Of a DNA stretch of 64,000 nt, positions 48,456 through 60,215 are shown piece after piece. The notes beneath the pieces were generated by a model, which searched no databases, was not told where the DNA came from, and worked only from the letters and a program-made list of their open reading frames with translations. The position numbers and the translations under genes were made by a program. Position 1 is the first letter of the stretch. The number at the start of each line of letters is the position of its first letter. Origin of the DNA: Terebella lapidaria. Its lineage: Eukaryota > Annelida > Polychaeta > Terebellida > Terebellidae. The stretch lies in contig OX424555.1 in the NCBI GenBank assembly GCA_949152475.1, positions 59,997,977 through 60,061,976 on the forward strand, in the 5' to 3' direction.

Positions 48456-51031
48456 GTGATGGCATTGACCCCGGGAGCGTTCCGAGGTGAGTCGGCCGAC
48501 CAGACAGATGAAGAAGTCACGTTCAACCCGACCTTCCGACCTTCCGGCCCCCGCTCAGTTGTTATGAGCGACACAGTTCCGTTGTCACAGGAACAACAAC
48601 CGACCGGCCTGTTCGACTCCATGGACGAACATTCGACCCTGAGATCGTCTTCGCCGCCCGTCGACCTGATACAGGAGTTCCTCGACGAAGACCCGCTCGC
48701 ACCTCAACACACAGTAAGTGACATTTTGAGTGCACACGCTAGGGCGTATTCGGCAACGTCGGCCAGAACAATCCAGAGACTATTGAACTCTGCCGACAGA
48801 AACTATACGCGCTCACGTCAAAGAGCGAGCGTATATCGTGCTACCGACCCAGAACAGTTATCAGTGAACGTTCGGCCGGTAACCATAGACACATCAATGG
48901 TTACACACCCACCGAGTGACTCTCGGATACGACAGTGGGTTTGTCAGTCTGACAATGTTCCGGAATCGGTCCCGCCAAGCGCTTATTCGGTAGATCGGCC
49001 ACTGGCGCCGTCAACGACGCCGAGACGACACGACCCTGCGACTGAGACGTACTCGCGCATACCGACCGAGCCAACGGTGGTAGAGTACACACAACCCGGC
49101 CAGGCGAGAGTAACGAAAGAGAACATCCCGGCGACGACCGATGCCCCGATCGTGACACCTCTACGACCGCAACGACCCAGCGACCCGACGACGGAATTTC
49201 GCGCCACCACACGGCAAGCGCGACTTCGGCAACCACCACCGACATCGAGTCGCCGACCTCACGACTCCGACATGCCGGCCTCCGACTCGCGCCCCCTCGC
49301 GCCGACCGCTTCCCGACCATCGCCGACCGACGGAGAACAGCCGCGCTTCGCTTCGCCGCAAGACCCAGTTGTGTCTGCTCCGGCAGAAAGTGTTGTGCCC
49401 ATGATCGGACCTCCGATCTCTCAGCCAATCGGCTACACCACTGGATACGGTGTATCGCCAGTCGGATACCCTGGCGCAACAAGCGGTGTTTCAAATGGAG
49501 TAGCTGTCGGATACTACCAACCACCTGTCGGCTATATGAACCCACCACCCGGATATGGTGGCGTTCCAAGTGTGATGGCTGACACCGGCTATCATGGTGC
49601 ACAAACCGGATTAGTGTACCATGGTGTAGGCCCAGACGGATCGACATACCGATATCCACCGCCAGCTGTAATCCCACCCTCAGTCGGGATACCATGGGTG
49701 ACGCCACCATACAGTCAAACGGCCCCTGTCGCACCAATAGCGTACGACCCCAACAGCATTCCGGCACCACCCGCTACTTCGCCCGCCGTCTCCGCGACAA
49801 CAGCACCGACCGCACCCGCTAACACGACCTCGGCAGCTCCGATTGTTACGACTTCAACTGCTCCGGCTGTCACGCCAACGACGGCTCCCGTCACAACAAC
49901 ACCGACTGTGGTGAGCGTCGACACGCCCACGCCCCAGAGACTCACGTCTGAGCCCCAACCGTTAGCAATGGCTAAAACGGCTCAATGGCGTGCGACCTTC
50001 AAGGAGGGCAATCTCACACAGTACATACGGAGCTTCGAGCAATTCACTGCGGCCTTCACATATTCCGACCTCAATAAAACAACGACCTTCCGGAGTACGC
50101 TGCGCGGCCGCGCCGAAGCGTTAGCTCTGAACATTCCGGTCGAGACTCCCTGGGAGGAGTTTCGTTGTCAGCTCTAGGAGGGCTGGGAACCCGCACCTCG
50201 TCGGCAGTCCAAACGGGACGATTTTCCGTTTCTAAAAAGAGAACGGAAGGAGAATGCGGAACATTACTTAGAGCGGCTTCAAGCTCTGGCTGAGCAAGTG
50301 TTTGACGATGTCACGCCAGAGTCCCGGCAACGAACAGTAATCTCCCAGTTCGTCAACGGCCAACCCGACCACATTGCCGACAAACTGTGCGTGTTCACTT
50401 TCCATAGTTACGGTGAAGCGCTGACGGCCGTCCTCAAAGCTGAAAGTCGTCAGCAACGGACCAACAGAGATCGTCAGAGGGGCACACGACGTGCCGACAT
50501 CTCCGTGAGCGGATACCCGGATGATGATTGTGTCGACCAAGAACTGTCTTGTGCTATGGGACAGATCAATCAGGGAGGAACGCCGACCCCTGAACAGGTT
50601 GCGGCTTATTACGACCCTGCCGACAGTGACACGACCGGCCTTCAAGGATGTGAAGAACATTCTGTGCCAGCCTGTTCACGCGAATGGGTGGCGGAAGCTT
50701 TCCAGAGCGTCCTTAGCGACGAGAATGGACTCTGTGAGGAGACAGCTATCTATTCCGTCCTACGAACTACGGCCCCGACTAAAGGTGATCGGCCTCCACA
50801 GCCCGGACGACCAGCCGTATGCTTCTTCTGCAAGAAGCCCGGCCATCGCTGGATGCGGTGTTTCCGACTTAAAGACGTCTTAGTGCGCAATGGCATGAAG
50901 CCACTAACTTTTCGACCTAAAGGTGCTGGTACTGACCGAAGGACAGATCAAGTATTGTCAGTACCTAACCAAATCGGCAACCAAACCAAGTCGGCTCCGA
51001 CAGAGCCAACGGCTCAGTCGTTAAACCAGTA
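48456..51031 (+). pseudogene. gag region of the Ty3/gypsy element
   Basis: The N-terminal part, some 500 residues, is rich in P, S and T. Its middle holds a glycine-tyrosine-rich stretch with repeated GY/PVGY/PPGY units (about 49,430-49,650). A capsid-like segment follows (AKTAQWRATFKEGNLTQYI), and near the end a CX2CX4HX4C nucleic-acid-binding knuckle (CFFCKKPGHRWMRC, about 50,820-50,862). The capsid-like core and knuckle are standard for Ty3/gypsy Gag. The long disordered N-terminus is not. Confidence 0.85.
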
Positions 51032-54000
51032 GTGGAAGGTGCTGCGGAGCAAGGACCTTCCGGGCAACAGAACAATGTTACATGCTCCACACCTGCGGTC
51101 GTCGTAACTACCAAACCAACAGTACCAACAGTTACGACCCCACAGCCGGCCCAGCCCACACCTCAGCTCCTTGAAGGGGTGTGTACCAAGTGTCGAACTC
51201 CGACTCCAAAGCCGGCTCGCCCTCATGAAGGGGTGTCCGTGCCACTTCCACAACGGCCTCCACGGGAAAATCGTCGTCCTGAAGGGGTGTCGCCCCCGAC
51301 TGCCAACGGCACCGGAACAGATAGTATGTCTGAGGTGGAGTGGATCTCCGATGACGGAGGGTTCTACGCGTTCCCATTTGGACCGGAATCCAGATTGCCG
51401 CCGCTGCACACACTCTTCAGGCCACCGCCGGACGACCCCGCAATTCCGGCCGTCATAGACAATTCGAGAGCGGCACATGAGTGCTGGAAGTTATCGGTAC
51501 GCGTCGGGGATAAGACAATACAAGCTGTACTCGACTCCGGAGCGCAAATCTCTTTGCTCCGACGCGATCAGCTCCGACACGTCCCCGCCGATCAACGACA
51601 GCTACAGCCTACTTCGGCCACGATTCGTGACGTCAACGGACAGTCAAGCCCAATCGATGGACTGATCGACCTCCCAATTCAGGTCGGGACCAACCACATG
51701 ATTGTGACATTTTGTGTAGCTGACATCCACGACGCCATGATACTCGGCATGAACTTTTTCCGGCAAGCTCACGCTGTAGTGAATTACGGCGCAGGAACAA
51801 TACAGGTACACAAAGAAATCCTGTTTGCGCACAAGGACATTGAAGCCAATGTTGTTAGAATGGCAGTGCGCCGAGCCGTCACCGTCCCCGCACGTAGCGA
51901 GGCGATCGTAGAGCTAATCCCGACCTCCAGAGTTCGAGTTCGGCAGCATCCACGGATGATTCAACCACTGACGGCTTTTCCCGAGGACACTGACCTCATC
52001 ATGGGAAGAACATTAACGACCTTGTACCGACAATGTGTAAAGGTGTCTGTAGTCAACACGGCAGATACCGGTATCACACTTACTCGATCCGACCCTGTCG
52101 CCATAGCCAGTCCGATCGAGAGTGTTGTCGGAGCTCTACCAAGACCCGGAGAGGAGCCCGACCTGTCCACAGCCGACGCCAGTCACTACCGCGACCTGCC
52201 GCCACATCTACAAGAGATGGTGGATCGCGCCGGACTAGCGCCAGAACAACACCGGCGTTGCGCTAACCTGATCCATCAATATCAGGACACCTTCATGCAC
52301 CCGGACGGACAGTTGGGACGGACCCAAGTCGTCCAACACAAGATCGACACCGGCAATTCGGCCCCGATTCGGCAACGTCAACGACGCGTCCCTCAGGCGC
52401 AACAGAGCATCATAGACGAGGAGGTCGACAAGATGCTTCGCTTGGGGTGCATTGAGCCGTCAGATTCGCCCTGGAGCGCACAGGTGGTGCTCGTGCGTAA
52501 AAAGAACGGCCAAGTAAGGTTCTGCGTCGATTATCGGCTCCTGAATGACGTCACCCGCAAGGATTCATATCCGTTGCCCAACATTCAGGACACTCATGAC
52601 GCCCTGGCGGGCGCTACATACTTTTCGGCCTTGGACTTGGCTTCCGGCTACTGGCAAGTCGAAGTCGACCCTACAGACAGACCGAAAACTGCCTTTGCGA
52701 CAAGGAAAGGACTATACCAGTTTAAGGTTATGCCATTCGGCCTCAGCAATGCACCGGCAACATTTGAACGGCTGATGGAAACCATACTCCGTGGATACTT
52801 GTGGACACGGTGTATGTGTTACCTGGATGACGTCATCGCTTACGGCAGAACATTCGATCAGGCACTCGCAAACCTGGAGGCGGTCCTGGATCGGATTAGA
52901 TCGGCAGGCCTGAAGCTTCAACCCAAGAAGTGTGAACTGTTCCAGAGGGAAATTTTGTACTTGGGGTTTATAGTGAGCGGCCAAGGAATTCGTGTCGACC
53001 CCAACAAGGTCAAAGCCATCAGAGAATGGCCGACCCCGTGCGAGATCTCCGATGTCAGATCTTTCCTTGGTTTCGCCAATTACCACAGGCGATTCATCAA
53101 GGACTATGCTGAGATCGCCGAACCTCTCGTAGCACTCACCCGAGGTGAATGTCATTTCATTTGGGGACCGGCTCAGCGACGCGCTTTTCGGCGGCTCCGC
53201 GACGCTCTCATCCAGGCGCCTAAGCTCGCGCATCCGACCCAGAGTCCGGATGATTACTTCATCCTCGACACGGACGCTAGCGGCTACGCTGTGGGAGGCG
53301 CACTCTCACAGAGGGTCAACGGGAAAGAAATCCCCATCGGGTTTGCCAGCAAAACCCTATCCCGGACCCAACGGAACTATTGTACCACGTACCGAGAACT
53401 GCTGGCAGTGGTAGAAATGGTTCAACATTATCGGCATTATCTTTGGGGTAGGAAGTTCCTCCTCCGGACCGACCACAGCTCCTTGAGGTGGCTCAAGAAC
53501 TACAGCGACGCGGACGGCATGCTCGCCAGGTGGCTCGCTAAGTTGCAGCAATACGACTTCAAGATAGAGCATCGGCCCGGCAAACTTCACGGCAACGCAG
53601 ACGGCTTGTCACGGTGTCACAGTTGCAAACACCAAGACTGTCCCGGACGACTCGTCACACCTCCGACCGACCCAGAGACAAGTTCCGGAGAACTTCCAGT
53701 TCGTCGGATCACTGTTGTTTCGGCTAAGACAAGGGCAGACCTCCTGGACAGTGATTCCATAACATCACCGGTCTTGCCCCAACTAGTTTCGGCACGCCAA
53801 GTTGTTCGAGTCCGTGCTTTGGACGCCACACTTGACGGGCAAAAGTGGCTTTCGGACTATTCGGCTCAGGACATTGTCGCGGCACAGCAAGCCGACCCGA
53901 GCGTCGGAAAAGTGCGACAGTGGATGTTGATCGGCACTAAACCAGACTCTAAGGAGGTAGCGCGCCATGGGGAGGAGGTAAAAACACTTGTTTCCAGATG

Positions 54001-55560
54001 GAGCCTCCTGGCGCTACAAGACGGGGTACTAGTTCGGCACGTAAAACCCGACCCCGCTGGACGGCCTGTGGTGCAAACCGTGCTCCCCGTAGCACTCAGA
54101 ACGCAGGTTTTGCACCAACTTCACGATCTGAAGATTGTCGGACATCTCGGCATTCAGCGAACCATCGAGAGAGTCAGGCGCCGATTCTACTGGCCCGGCC
54201 TGGCACTGGATGTCGCCCGCTGGTGTGCCCGCTGCTCGCAATGTGTCACCCGCAAAGGAAAACCGGTCCCAAAACGATCGCCTCTGACACAGTTGCCGAC
54301 AGGAGCGCCTTTCGACCGGATCGCGATGGACATTCTCGACACCCACAAAGTCACGGGAAGAGGCCATCGGTATATCCTTGTTGTGTCGGACTATTTCACG
54401 AAATATACGGACGCCTTCCCGCTGGGCGACATACCGCCAAAAATGTTGCCGACATCCTGGTAAACAGATGGATAGTTTATCATGGCGTCCCCAAGGCAAT
54501 CCATTGCGACCAGGGCACCGAGTTCGAGTCGGCTCTATTTCGGCATGTCGTGCGTCTTCTGGGCGCTAAGAAGATCCGCACGGCCCCATATCGACCTCAG
54601 AGCGACGGCCAGGTTGAGCGATTCAACAGGACATTGCTCAACATGCTGAGTGCATTCGTCAGCGATCGTGCGAACGACTGGGACGTGCACCTGCCATATG
54701 TGTTAATGGCCTATCGAACCTCAGTACACTCGTCCACGGGATGCACCCCGCATCTGATGGTGTATGGACACGAGTGTAACTTGCCAGTCGACCTCATGTT
54801 CCCGACCTACGACCCTGAGCCTCTACCCCCGTGCGGCCCAGAGTATGTGGAGTACTTGCGGCAAGCGATCAGGACGGCCCACGGATTCGCTCGAGACCAT
54901 CTTGAGAAAGCGGCAATTCGGCAGAAGATGGGTTATGACGCCCACGCCAAGCCTCGACCACAGTTCCAACCAGGAGAACTGGTCCGATATTATTATCTGC
55001 CTCTCACGCAGAATAATAAGTTCGCTCGGCCTTGGACTGGTCCCTGGAGGATCGTCGACTGTGTGACTGAGGTAGATTACTGGATCGCCTTGGTTTCCAA
55101 CCCTCGGAACACTCGTGTTGTTCATCTGGACGTACTCAAACCGTACGAAGGTGACAACCAAGCGGCTCACATCTATTCCGACCCTGTACGACCTTCGACG
55201 TCGTCAAGCAAATCCGGCTCAGAGCAATCGGCCGACCCCCTGGGGCTCCTCAAGGAGTTCTACTACCCCTGGGAGGTCACAGTGCAAGATCGGCATACAG
55301 ATACAGACCAAACAGCTGAGTCTGACTCGTCAGCGGCCCAAGATCGTAAATCGCGATCTCCAACTTCATCCGGCTCAAGTCGTCATCGGCAACGGAAAAG
55401 ATCACGCAGATCAAGTTCCGACACACCAAAACCGGCACGCAAGACACGCAGGCAAAAGCCTGTGATATCATCCGACCCCGAGACAAGCGAGGCTACGCCC
55501 CCGCCTGCACGACCAAGTCGACCCAAACGCAACGCACGCAGACCGGCCCGCTACAGATAA
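51032..55560 (+). pseudogene. pol region: protease, RT, RNase H, integrase
   Basis: Domains in order: aspartic protease (VLDSGAQISLL, about 51,528-51,560); reverse transcriptase (FSALDLASGYWQ; MPFGLSNAPATF; CYLDDVIAYG, about 52,400-53,000); RNase H (FILDTDASGYAVGGALSQ, about 53,255); integrase with HHCC zinc domain (HDLKIVGHLG; CARCSQC, about 54,120-54,260), DDE core (AMDILDTH; HCDQGTEFES; PYRPQSDGQVERFN) and a GPWRIV C-terminal segment. It ends in a basic, serine-rich tail (RHRQRKRSRRSSS). All are hallmarks of Ty3/gypsy Pol. The region begins at the end of gag, as in elements that make Pol from the gag transcript. Confidence 0.93.
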
Positions 55561-56940
55561 CCCCGGCCTTGTTATCTGATTGATGCTATTGATGATGAAT
55601 TATGCATGTCTAATGGACTATGATATCATGTCTTTCCCATAATATTATAATATATTACAATAACAATATATGCATTTAATATGTACAAGATGTCAGTGAG
55701 GCGAATTCGATATATATACACTTGATATGATTTCATAATTACGATGCTGGTGAAAAATTGATTGCATTATGATATGTGTTTCGACCCCGTATAACGTATG
55801 CTATTGTTCCGCGTGTGTTACGCACTAACTAAGATTATCATGTCAGATTCTATCCATGTGTCAGCCGAAGAGGATAATAATTCATGTCACGCCGCGAGTA
55901 AGGCCACTTAGTTGTCGAAGAGGTGGTAGTGTGATTCGTTCCGGGGTATGCGTCGACCGAGCCTCTACCCACTCCATGTAGTATTCGGAGGAACGGCCCA
56001 GTGGTACGGGAACCAGTCACGGAAAAGCTATCATACCAAGATGCGGCCTGTCATCAAATTCATCATGTAAATACTCAAAGCGCCACGGTGTGACCGACCC
56101 TGATCATTGCAATTTCGACCCCGACAATATTAGCGGCCCCGTTGTCTTGTGAACTGGCTGAAAATGAATGGAACGAAGTCCGCCCCTGTGAGTGATTGAC
56201 ATTAATGTCTCAGCCTTTAATAACTGTGTGTCGTCTGTGAAACAGCAATTCGGCCGTTGGTTTATTGTGCGCTAACTCTGAGAGAAAAGGAACGATCAAA
56301 GAATCAGTTCACAAGGTTCGCACGAGCGCAAATAAACATTTAAGCTGTTTACAGCACCCACATGAAATCTCCCCTGATAAAGTCAATAGTGAGTCGTCGG
56401 GCAAAAAGAGCCCAGTAATTTGAACAGTCGATTAGCACAAATAGACAATGTATAGGAACGTGTAATCCAGGGGACGGCAGATGGACATTCGGAAAAATGG
56501 ACAGTGTGAGGACCCCCCTACTGTCGTAATGGACTGACCCGGATAGGTCAGAGAGAGATCGTACTAGCGTTTCCCTGACGACGGCCCGCCTTGTTGCAGA
56601 TACACTTGGAACAATGGGATACAGCGTAAAGACGTTTTTGTATATCGGCAGAGAGCGCCCCCCGGCCTGATTCGTGGAATTGGGATGCTGTCAGCATCTT
56701 TGTGTACGGCTGGAGTGATTAGCGGTAATCAGGTCACTTGCGCCAGAGATTTCAAGATGGAAGGAGCATAAGTACGACGGAGAAACTTGTGTGAAAATTT
56801 GGAACATTTGCGGAACACTGAGACGGCAATTAGTAACATTAAAATAACGAGAAAGCTGTGAACCTTTGTCGGATTGTAGTGGATACAGTTATAGTCGGCT
56901 GATTTATCCCTGAGTGACATTTGTGTGTGCGGCCTTCGCC
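55561..56940 (+). other. Non-coding interval between pol and the third ORF
   Basis: About 1.4 kb without a long ORF. It is AT-rich at first, then of mixed composition with the element's CGGCC-type strings. It could hold a promoter or splice acceptor for the downstream ORF; T-rich/AG candidates exist but none is decisive. Confidence 0.5.
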
Positions 56941-59619
56941 ATGGCGGATAGGCCGGGCGGAGGAAAAGACAGTGACGGCCCTAACGAGAATCGGCCTCGC
57001 TCCATCACGCTTGATGGAGATAATCTGACGGTAGAGATTGTCGACCGAGGGGATGAGATGGATAACCCCATCATCTTGACGGACGATGAATTGTCCGCAG
57101 TCGGCCCCGAACCAAGTTCGGAATCAACAAACACAGCATCCGGCCCCGACAAACAGCCACGATATCAAATCTTGGCTAAGTTGGCACACCGCGGCACTCG
57201 GCATACTCCGAGCCCGACTCTAGAGGAGGACTCGGAACGTTTTCGGCAACTGGAAGAAGGTGGAGAAATTGTTCGGCGTGCCTTGGAGGCACAGCGTGCG
57301 GCTGGAGCCGCCGTTCCGGCTAGTTCAACTCCCGCTCCATTGGTGATGGCGCCAATTGAGCCTGCTCCGGCATCATCGGCCCCGTCAACACCCGTAGTTC
57401 GGCCCCGTGCTATCACGTCACCAGCACATTCTTCGGCATCGTCCGTGAGCTCATCGTCCGGCAGGAGTCCGCACTCGTCAGCGAGGAGTTCGCGACGCGT
57501 TAGTTCCGGCCCTGTGACACGCGCTTCGGCCTATCGACGACAAATAGAGGAGCTCATGGCTCTTGTTCCGGCCCCCGTCACACCATACGGCACTCAGCCA
57601 ATTCGTTGGAGTGAAGTCCCGTTTCGGCTCCGGAATCGGCATGACGGCTATGCGCACGAGCATAATTTCAGCGCACCTTCTCGGCTCACGGAAGGAAATC
57701 TAGCGACCCTGGCACCACTACAGAGGGAAGACGGCCAGTATTTGTGTCCCTTCTGCATCGGTGAGGAGGATGATGAGGAGAGGAGGGCATGGCCCACGGT
57801 TCCGCGCCGCGGCCCCTTCCGTTCGGCTTCGGACTTAGACGGCCACGTCCTGGCCTACCACTTTCCGCTGTTGCGGTATTTTGTTTGCCCGGCCAAGGAC
57901 CACTACTTCACCCTCACATCAGAGGATATGGTACGGCATTTGAGCGAGGTGACTCAAACCCATGTCGGCATCCTTCCGCTTTTTGAGAATGGACGGCTGA
58001 ATGCTTCCGGCTCTATGTTACAACGATTCGCGCTACGCTGTCGTGTGGACATACAGCCCAACCCCAATTATCGGCCGCCTCGTGTTCCGGCTGACATCCC
58101 GATATTTCAGCGAGATGTCGACCGAGTGCTTACTTTCGGCATCTGGCACATGGCTCCGGAGCTTTTCGACCAGTACCCGCCAAATTCGGCCCCGGAGGTT
58201 CGGCAGGTGCTCCGACGAATTGAGTATATTCGGCCTTCAACCCGAGCGGAGGAGGATCGGCTGGCCAGAATGACCAATGACATCCTGGCGATGAATTGCT
58301 GGGTGAGTGTACGTCGGCCCAGCACCATCTTCTTCACTCGGCCCATTGCATATCAGACTGGCGCCCTCAAGACGGCCAGCCCCGGAATCGCAGTTCCATC
58401 GAACTCGTCAACCCCCGTGACGACACAGGTGAGCGGCCGGCCTTCAGATATCATCCCGCGAAAGATCGTGGTGGAGCGGCCTACGGCGACGAATGTCACC
58501 GATTATCGGGTGAGGGAGGGATTAGTTCCCCCACCGGAGGAGTTTCCTCCTTTGACGGCACAGCCTTCGGCCAGACAGGAGAGCGACAATAAAGAAGTGG
58601 CGGCCCTGCCGCGGGACTCTCCCCCGCCTCTACAGTTGGCGGAGGAGGAGGCTCCCCAATGTTCGGCCTCAGTTTCGGCTAGCGACCGGGAGGATTCACC
58701 TCAACCTTCAAGGCAGATGGTCCTCCAGACGGATGCGCCTCCCTATCTGGACGACAGTATGGAGGTAGTGCAAACGGTCGTCACTAAAGATTCGACCGCT
58801 GATCGGCCTCGGCTACAATATGAGGAGCCTGAGTCGTTGGAGCCTCTCCATCGGGATCTGGACGAACGACTCCCGTTCCACGGCTCAGGGGAATTTTTGG
58901 CTGATGTCCAGTTCATTCGGCAACACGGGACGCGCTTGTCGACCAGAAGAATTCCCGGCCTACAGGCCCTGCCAGGGCAAAGCCTGGACTTGGAAAACCC
59001 GCTACGGAGTCGGGAGGCCAACCAGCTCCCCAACAACACCCGTCTTCACGAGGAGCATTGGGCGTCACACATTAACCAGGCGGCCCACAACGCAGATCCG
59101 CTGATTTTGCCGGCCCGGAAGAGCGAGCATCTTCCCACCTTGTTCTTGGCCCGCGCCGATGATATGGCGAACCAGCATTTCCGGGAGATCCGCCGGTACT
59201 ACTTGGAGGCCATGGATCAGCACATACGGCAAGCTGAATTTAACGGCCTCTCCGTGGGATTCGGGATGGGAGCCCTCCACGAACGGCATCTCCCGACCTT
59301 CCCTGATCGGCTCGAGGAGGAGACGGACCACCTACGTCGGCGGCTACATCGTCTAGAGGACGAAAACGAGGGGTTACGGCAGGAAACCGAACAGCTACGT
59401 GCTCGAGTGGCACAGTTGGAACAGTCGGCCCCGCTTTCGGCACCCACAGTGACGGCCGCGACGCAGAGCGACCCAGGTACGACCATTCCGGGTGATCTGC
59501 TCGCCACAATAGTGTCGATTCTGCCCCGCCTGCCGCCGGACGAACAACAGCAACTTATGCGGCAGGCGTCACCGGCACCACCACCACCTCCTGCCAGTAA
59601 GCGTGGCCAGAAGGAGTGA
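56941..59619 (+). CDS. Third ORF of the Ty3/gypsy element, about 892 residues, function unknown
   Basis: The best start is ATG at 56,941 in the context TTCGCCATGG. Residues 1-210 are acidic, then S/P/A-rich (probably disordered). Residues about 269-330 contain CPFC (269-272), HVLAYH (302-307), FVCPAKDH (314-321) and RHLSEVTQTH: an irregular C2H2-like zinc-finger segment. The middle holds a folded-looking region with IFQRDVDRVLTFGIWHMAPE. Residues about 789-829 form leucine heptads (LRRRLHRLEDENEGLRQE), a coiled coil. A poly-proline and basic tail ends it. There is no signal peptide, membrane span or fusion motif, so it is not an envelope. The position after pol is where env or accessory ORFs lie in other elements. 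It might bind nucleic acid or help assembly; that is inference. I recognise no family. The ORF looks whole. Confidence 0.75.
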   Translation: MADRPGGGKDSDGPNENRPRSITLDGDNLTVEIVDRGDEMDNPIILTDDELSAVGPEPSSESTNTASGPDKQPRYQILAKLAHRGTRHTPSPTLEEDSERFRQLEEGGEIVRRALEAQRAAGAAVPASSTPAPLVMAPIEPAPASSAPSTPVVRPRAITSPAHSSASSVSSSSGRSPHSSARSSRRVSSGPVTRASAYRRQIEELMALVPAPVTPYGTQPIRWSEVPFRLRNRHDGYAHEHNFSAPSRLTEGNLATLAPLQREDGQYLCPFCIGEEDDEERRAWPTVPRRGPFRSASDLDGHVLAYHFPLLRYFVCPAKDHYFTLTSEDMVRHLSEVTQTHVGILPLFENGRLNASGSMLQRFALRCRVDIQPNPNYRPPRVPADIPIFQRDVDRVLTFGIWHMAPELFDQYPPNSAPEVRQVLRRIEYIRPSTRAEEDRLARMTNDILAMNCWVSVRRPSTIFFTRPIAYQTGALKTASPGIAVPSNSSTPVTTQVSGRPSDIIPRKIVVERPTATNVTDYRVREGLVPPPEEFPPLTAQPSARQESDNKEVAALPRDSPPPLQLAEEEAPQCSASVSASDREDSPQPSRQMVLQTDAPPYLDDSMEVVQTVVTKDSTADRPRLQYEEPESLEPLHRDLDERLPFHGSGEFLADVQFIRQHGTRLSTRRIPGLQALPGQSLDLENPLRSREANQLPNNTRLHEEHWASHINQAAHNADPLILPARKSEHLPTLFLARADDMANQHFREIRRYYLEAMDQHIRQAEFNGLSVGFGMGALHERHLPTFPDRLEEETDHLRRRLHRLEDENEGLRQETEQLRARVAQLEQSAPLSAPTVTAATQSDPGTTIPGDLLATIVSILPRLPPDEQQQLMRQASPAPPPPPASKRGQKE

Positions 59620-60200
59620 ACGTTTCGGCCCAGTGGTGACAAACAGACAATTGCCGGCCTCGATTGTGTCGGCCTCTGAAAATCCTGGTCACGCAGGACT
59701 AGTGATGTATCAGCCTTTCATTGTGTCGGCCTGATGACAGAAAGTGACTCGGAGAAATCCTGGTCACGATGATCGTCCTGGTTATGTCGGCTTATTGTTC
59801 TGTCGGCCAAAATTTGTAAATAGTTATCTTAGTCACGGTATTTTATTCATGTAATTTAGTTAAGGTTAATCCAGACAATTCTTTTTCAGTTTATAGACTC
59901 TAAATTAGTTTCCGTTTCACTCTGAAGCGTCGAGGAGTTTTGTTCATACATTCCATTCATATCTCATCATTCGTTGTTGTGCATGTATGTGTAAATGTAT
60001 CATCGTAGCGACTATTGACGGACTGACTGATGACGTTCATTTTGACGGTTAGAATTTTTATTGTATGAAGTGCTTTACCATTTTCGCGCGGCGTGTGTGT
60101 GTGAATGTTGGGGTTTGACCTTGTAGGACTTCTTAGCTTTTTATTGTTAGTTTTTGGCGACGGTAGGGTCCGGGTAGGGTAATTCCGAGGGCGTAGAATT

Positions 60201-60210
60201 AATGAAGGGG
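60201..60210 (+). promoter_or_regulatory. Polypurine tract
   Basis: AATGAAGGGG five bases before the 3' LTR, the expected plus-strand priming site. It is short, and not perfectly adjacent to the LTR boundary set by the target duplication. Confidence 0.5.
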
Positions 60211-60215
60211 TGTAA

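Noticed and set aside
48901-49770. 289-codon minus-strand frame inside gag
   Set aside because: Shadow of the GC-rich gag reading; no start or promoter context and no family match.
55870-56600. Additional small ORFs between pol and the third ORF
   Set aside because: Only short frames without motif or suitable start; treated as non-coding interior of the element.
56941-59619. Third ORF as a retroviral envelope
   Set aside because: No signal peptide, no hydrophobic membrane span, no fusion-peptide or furin-like pattern.
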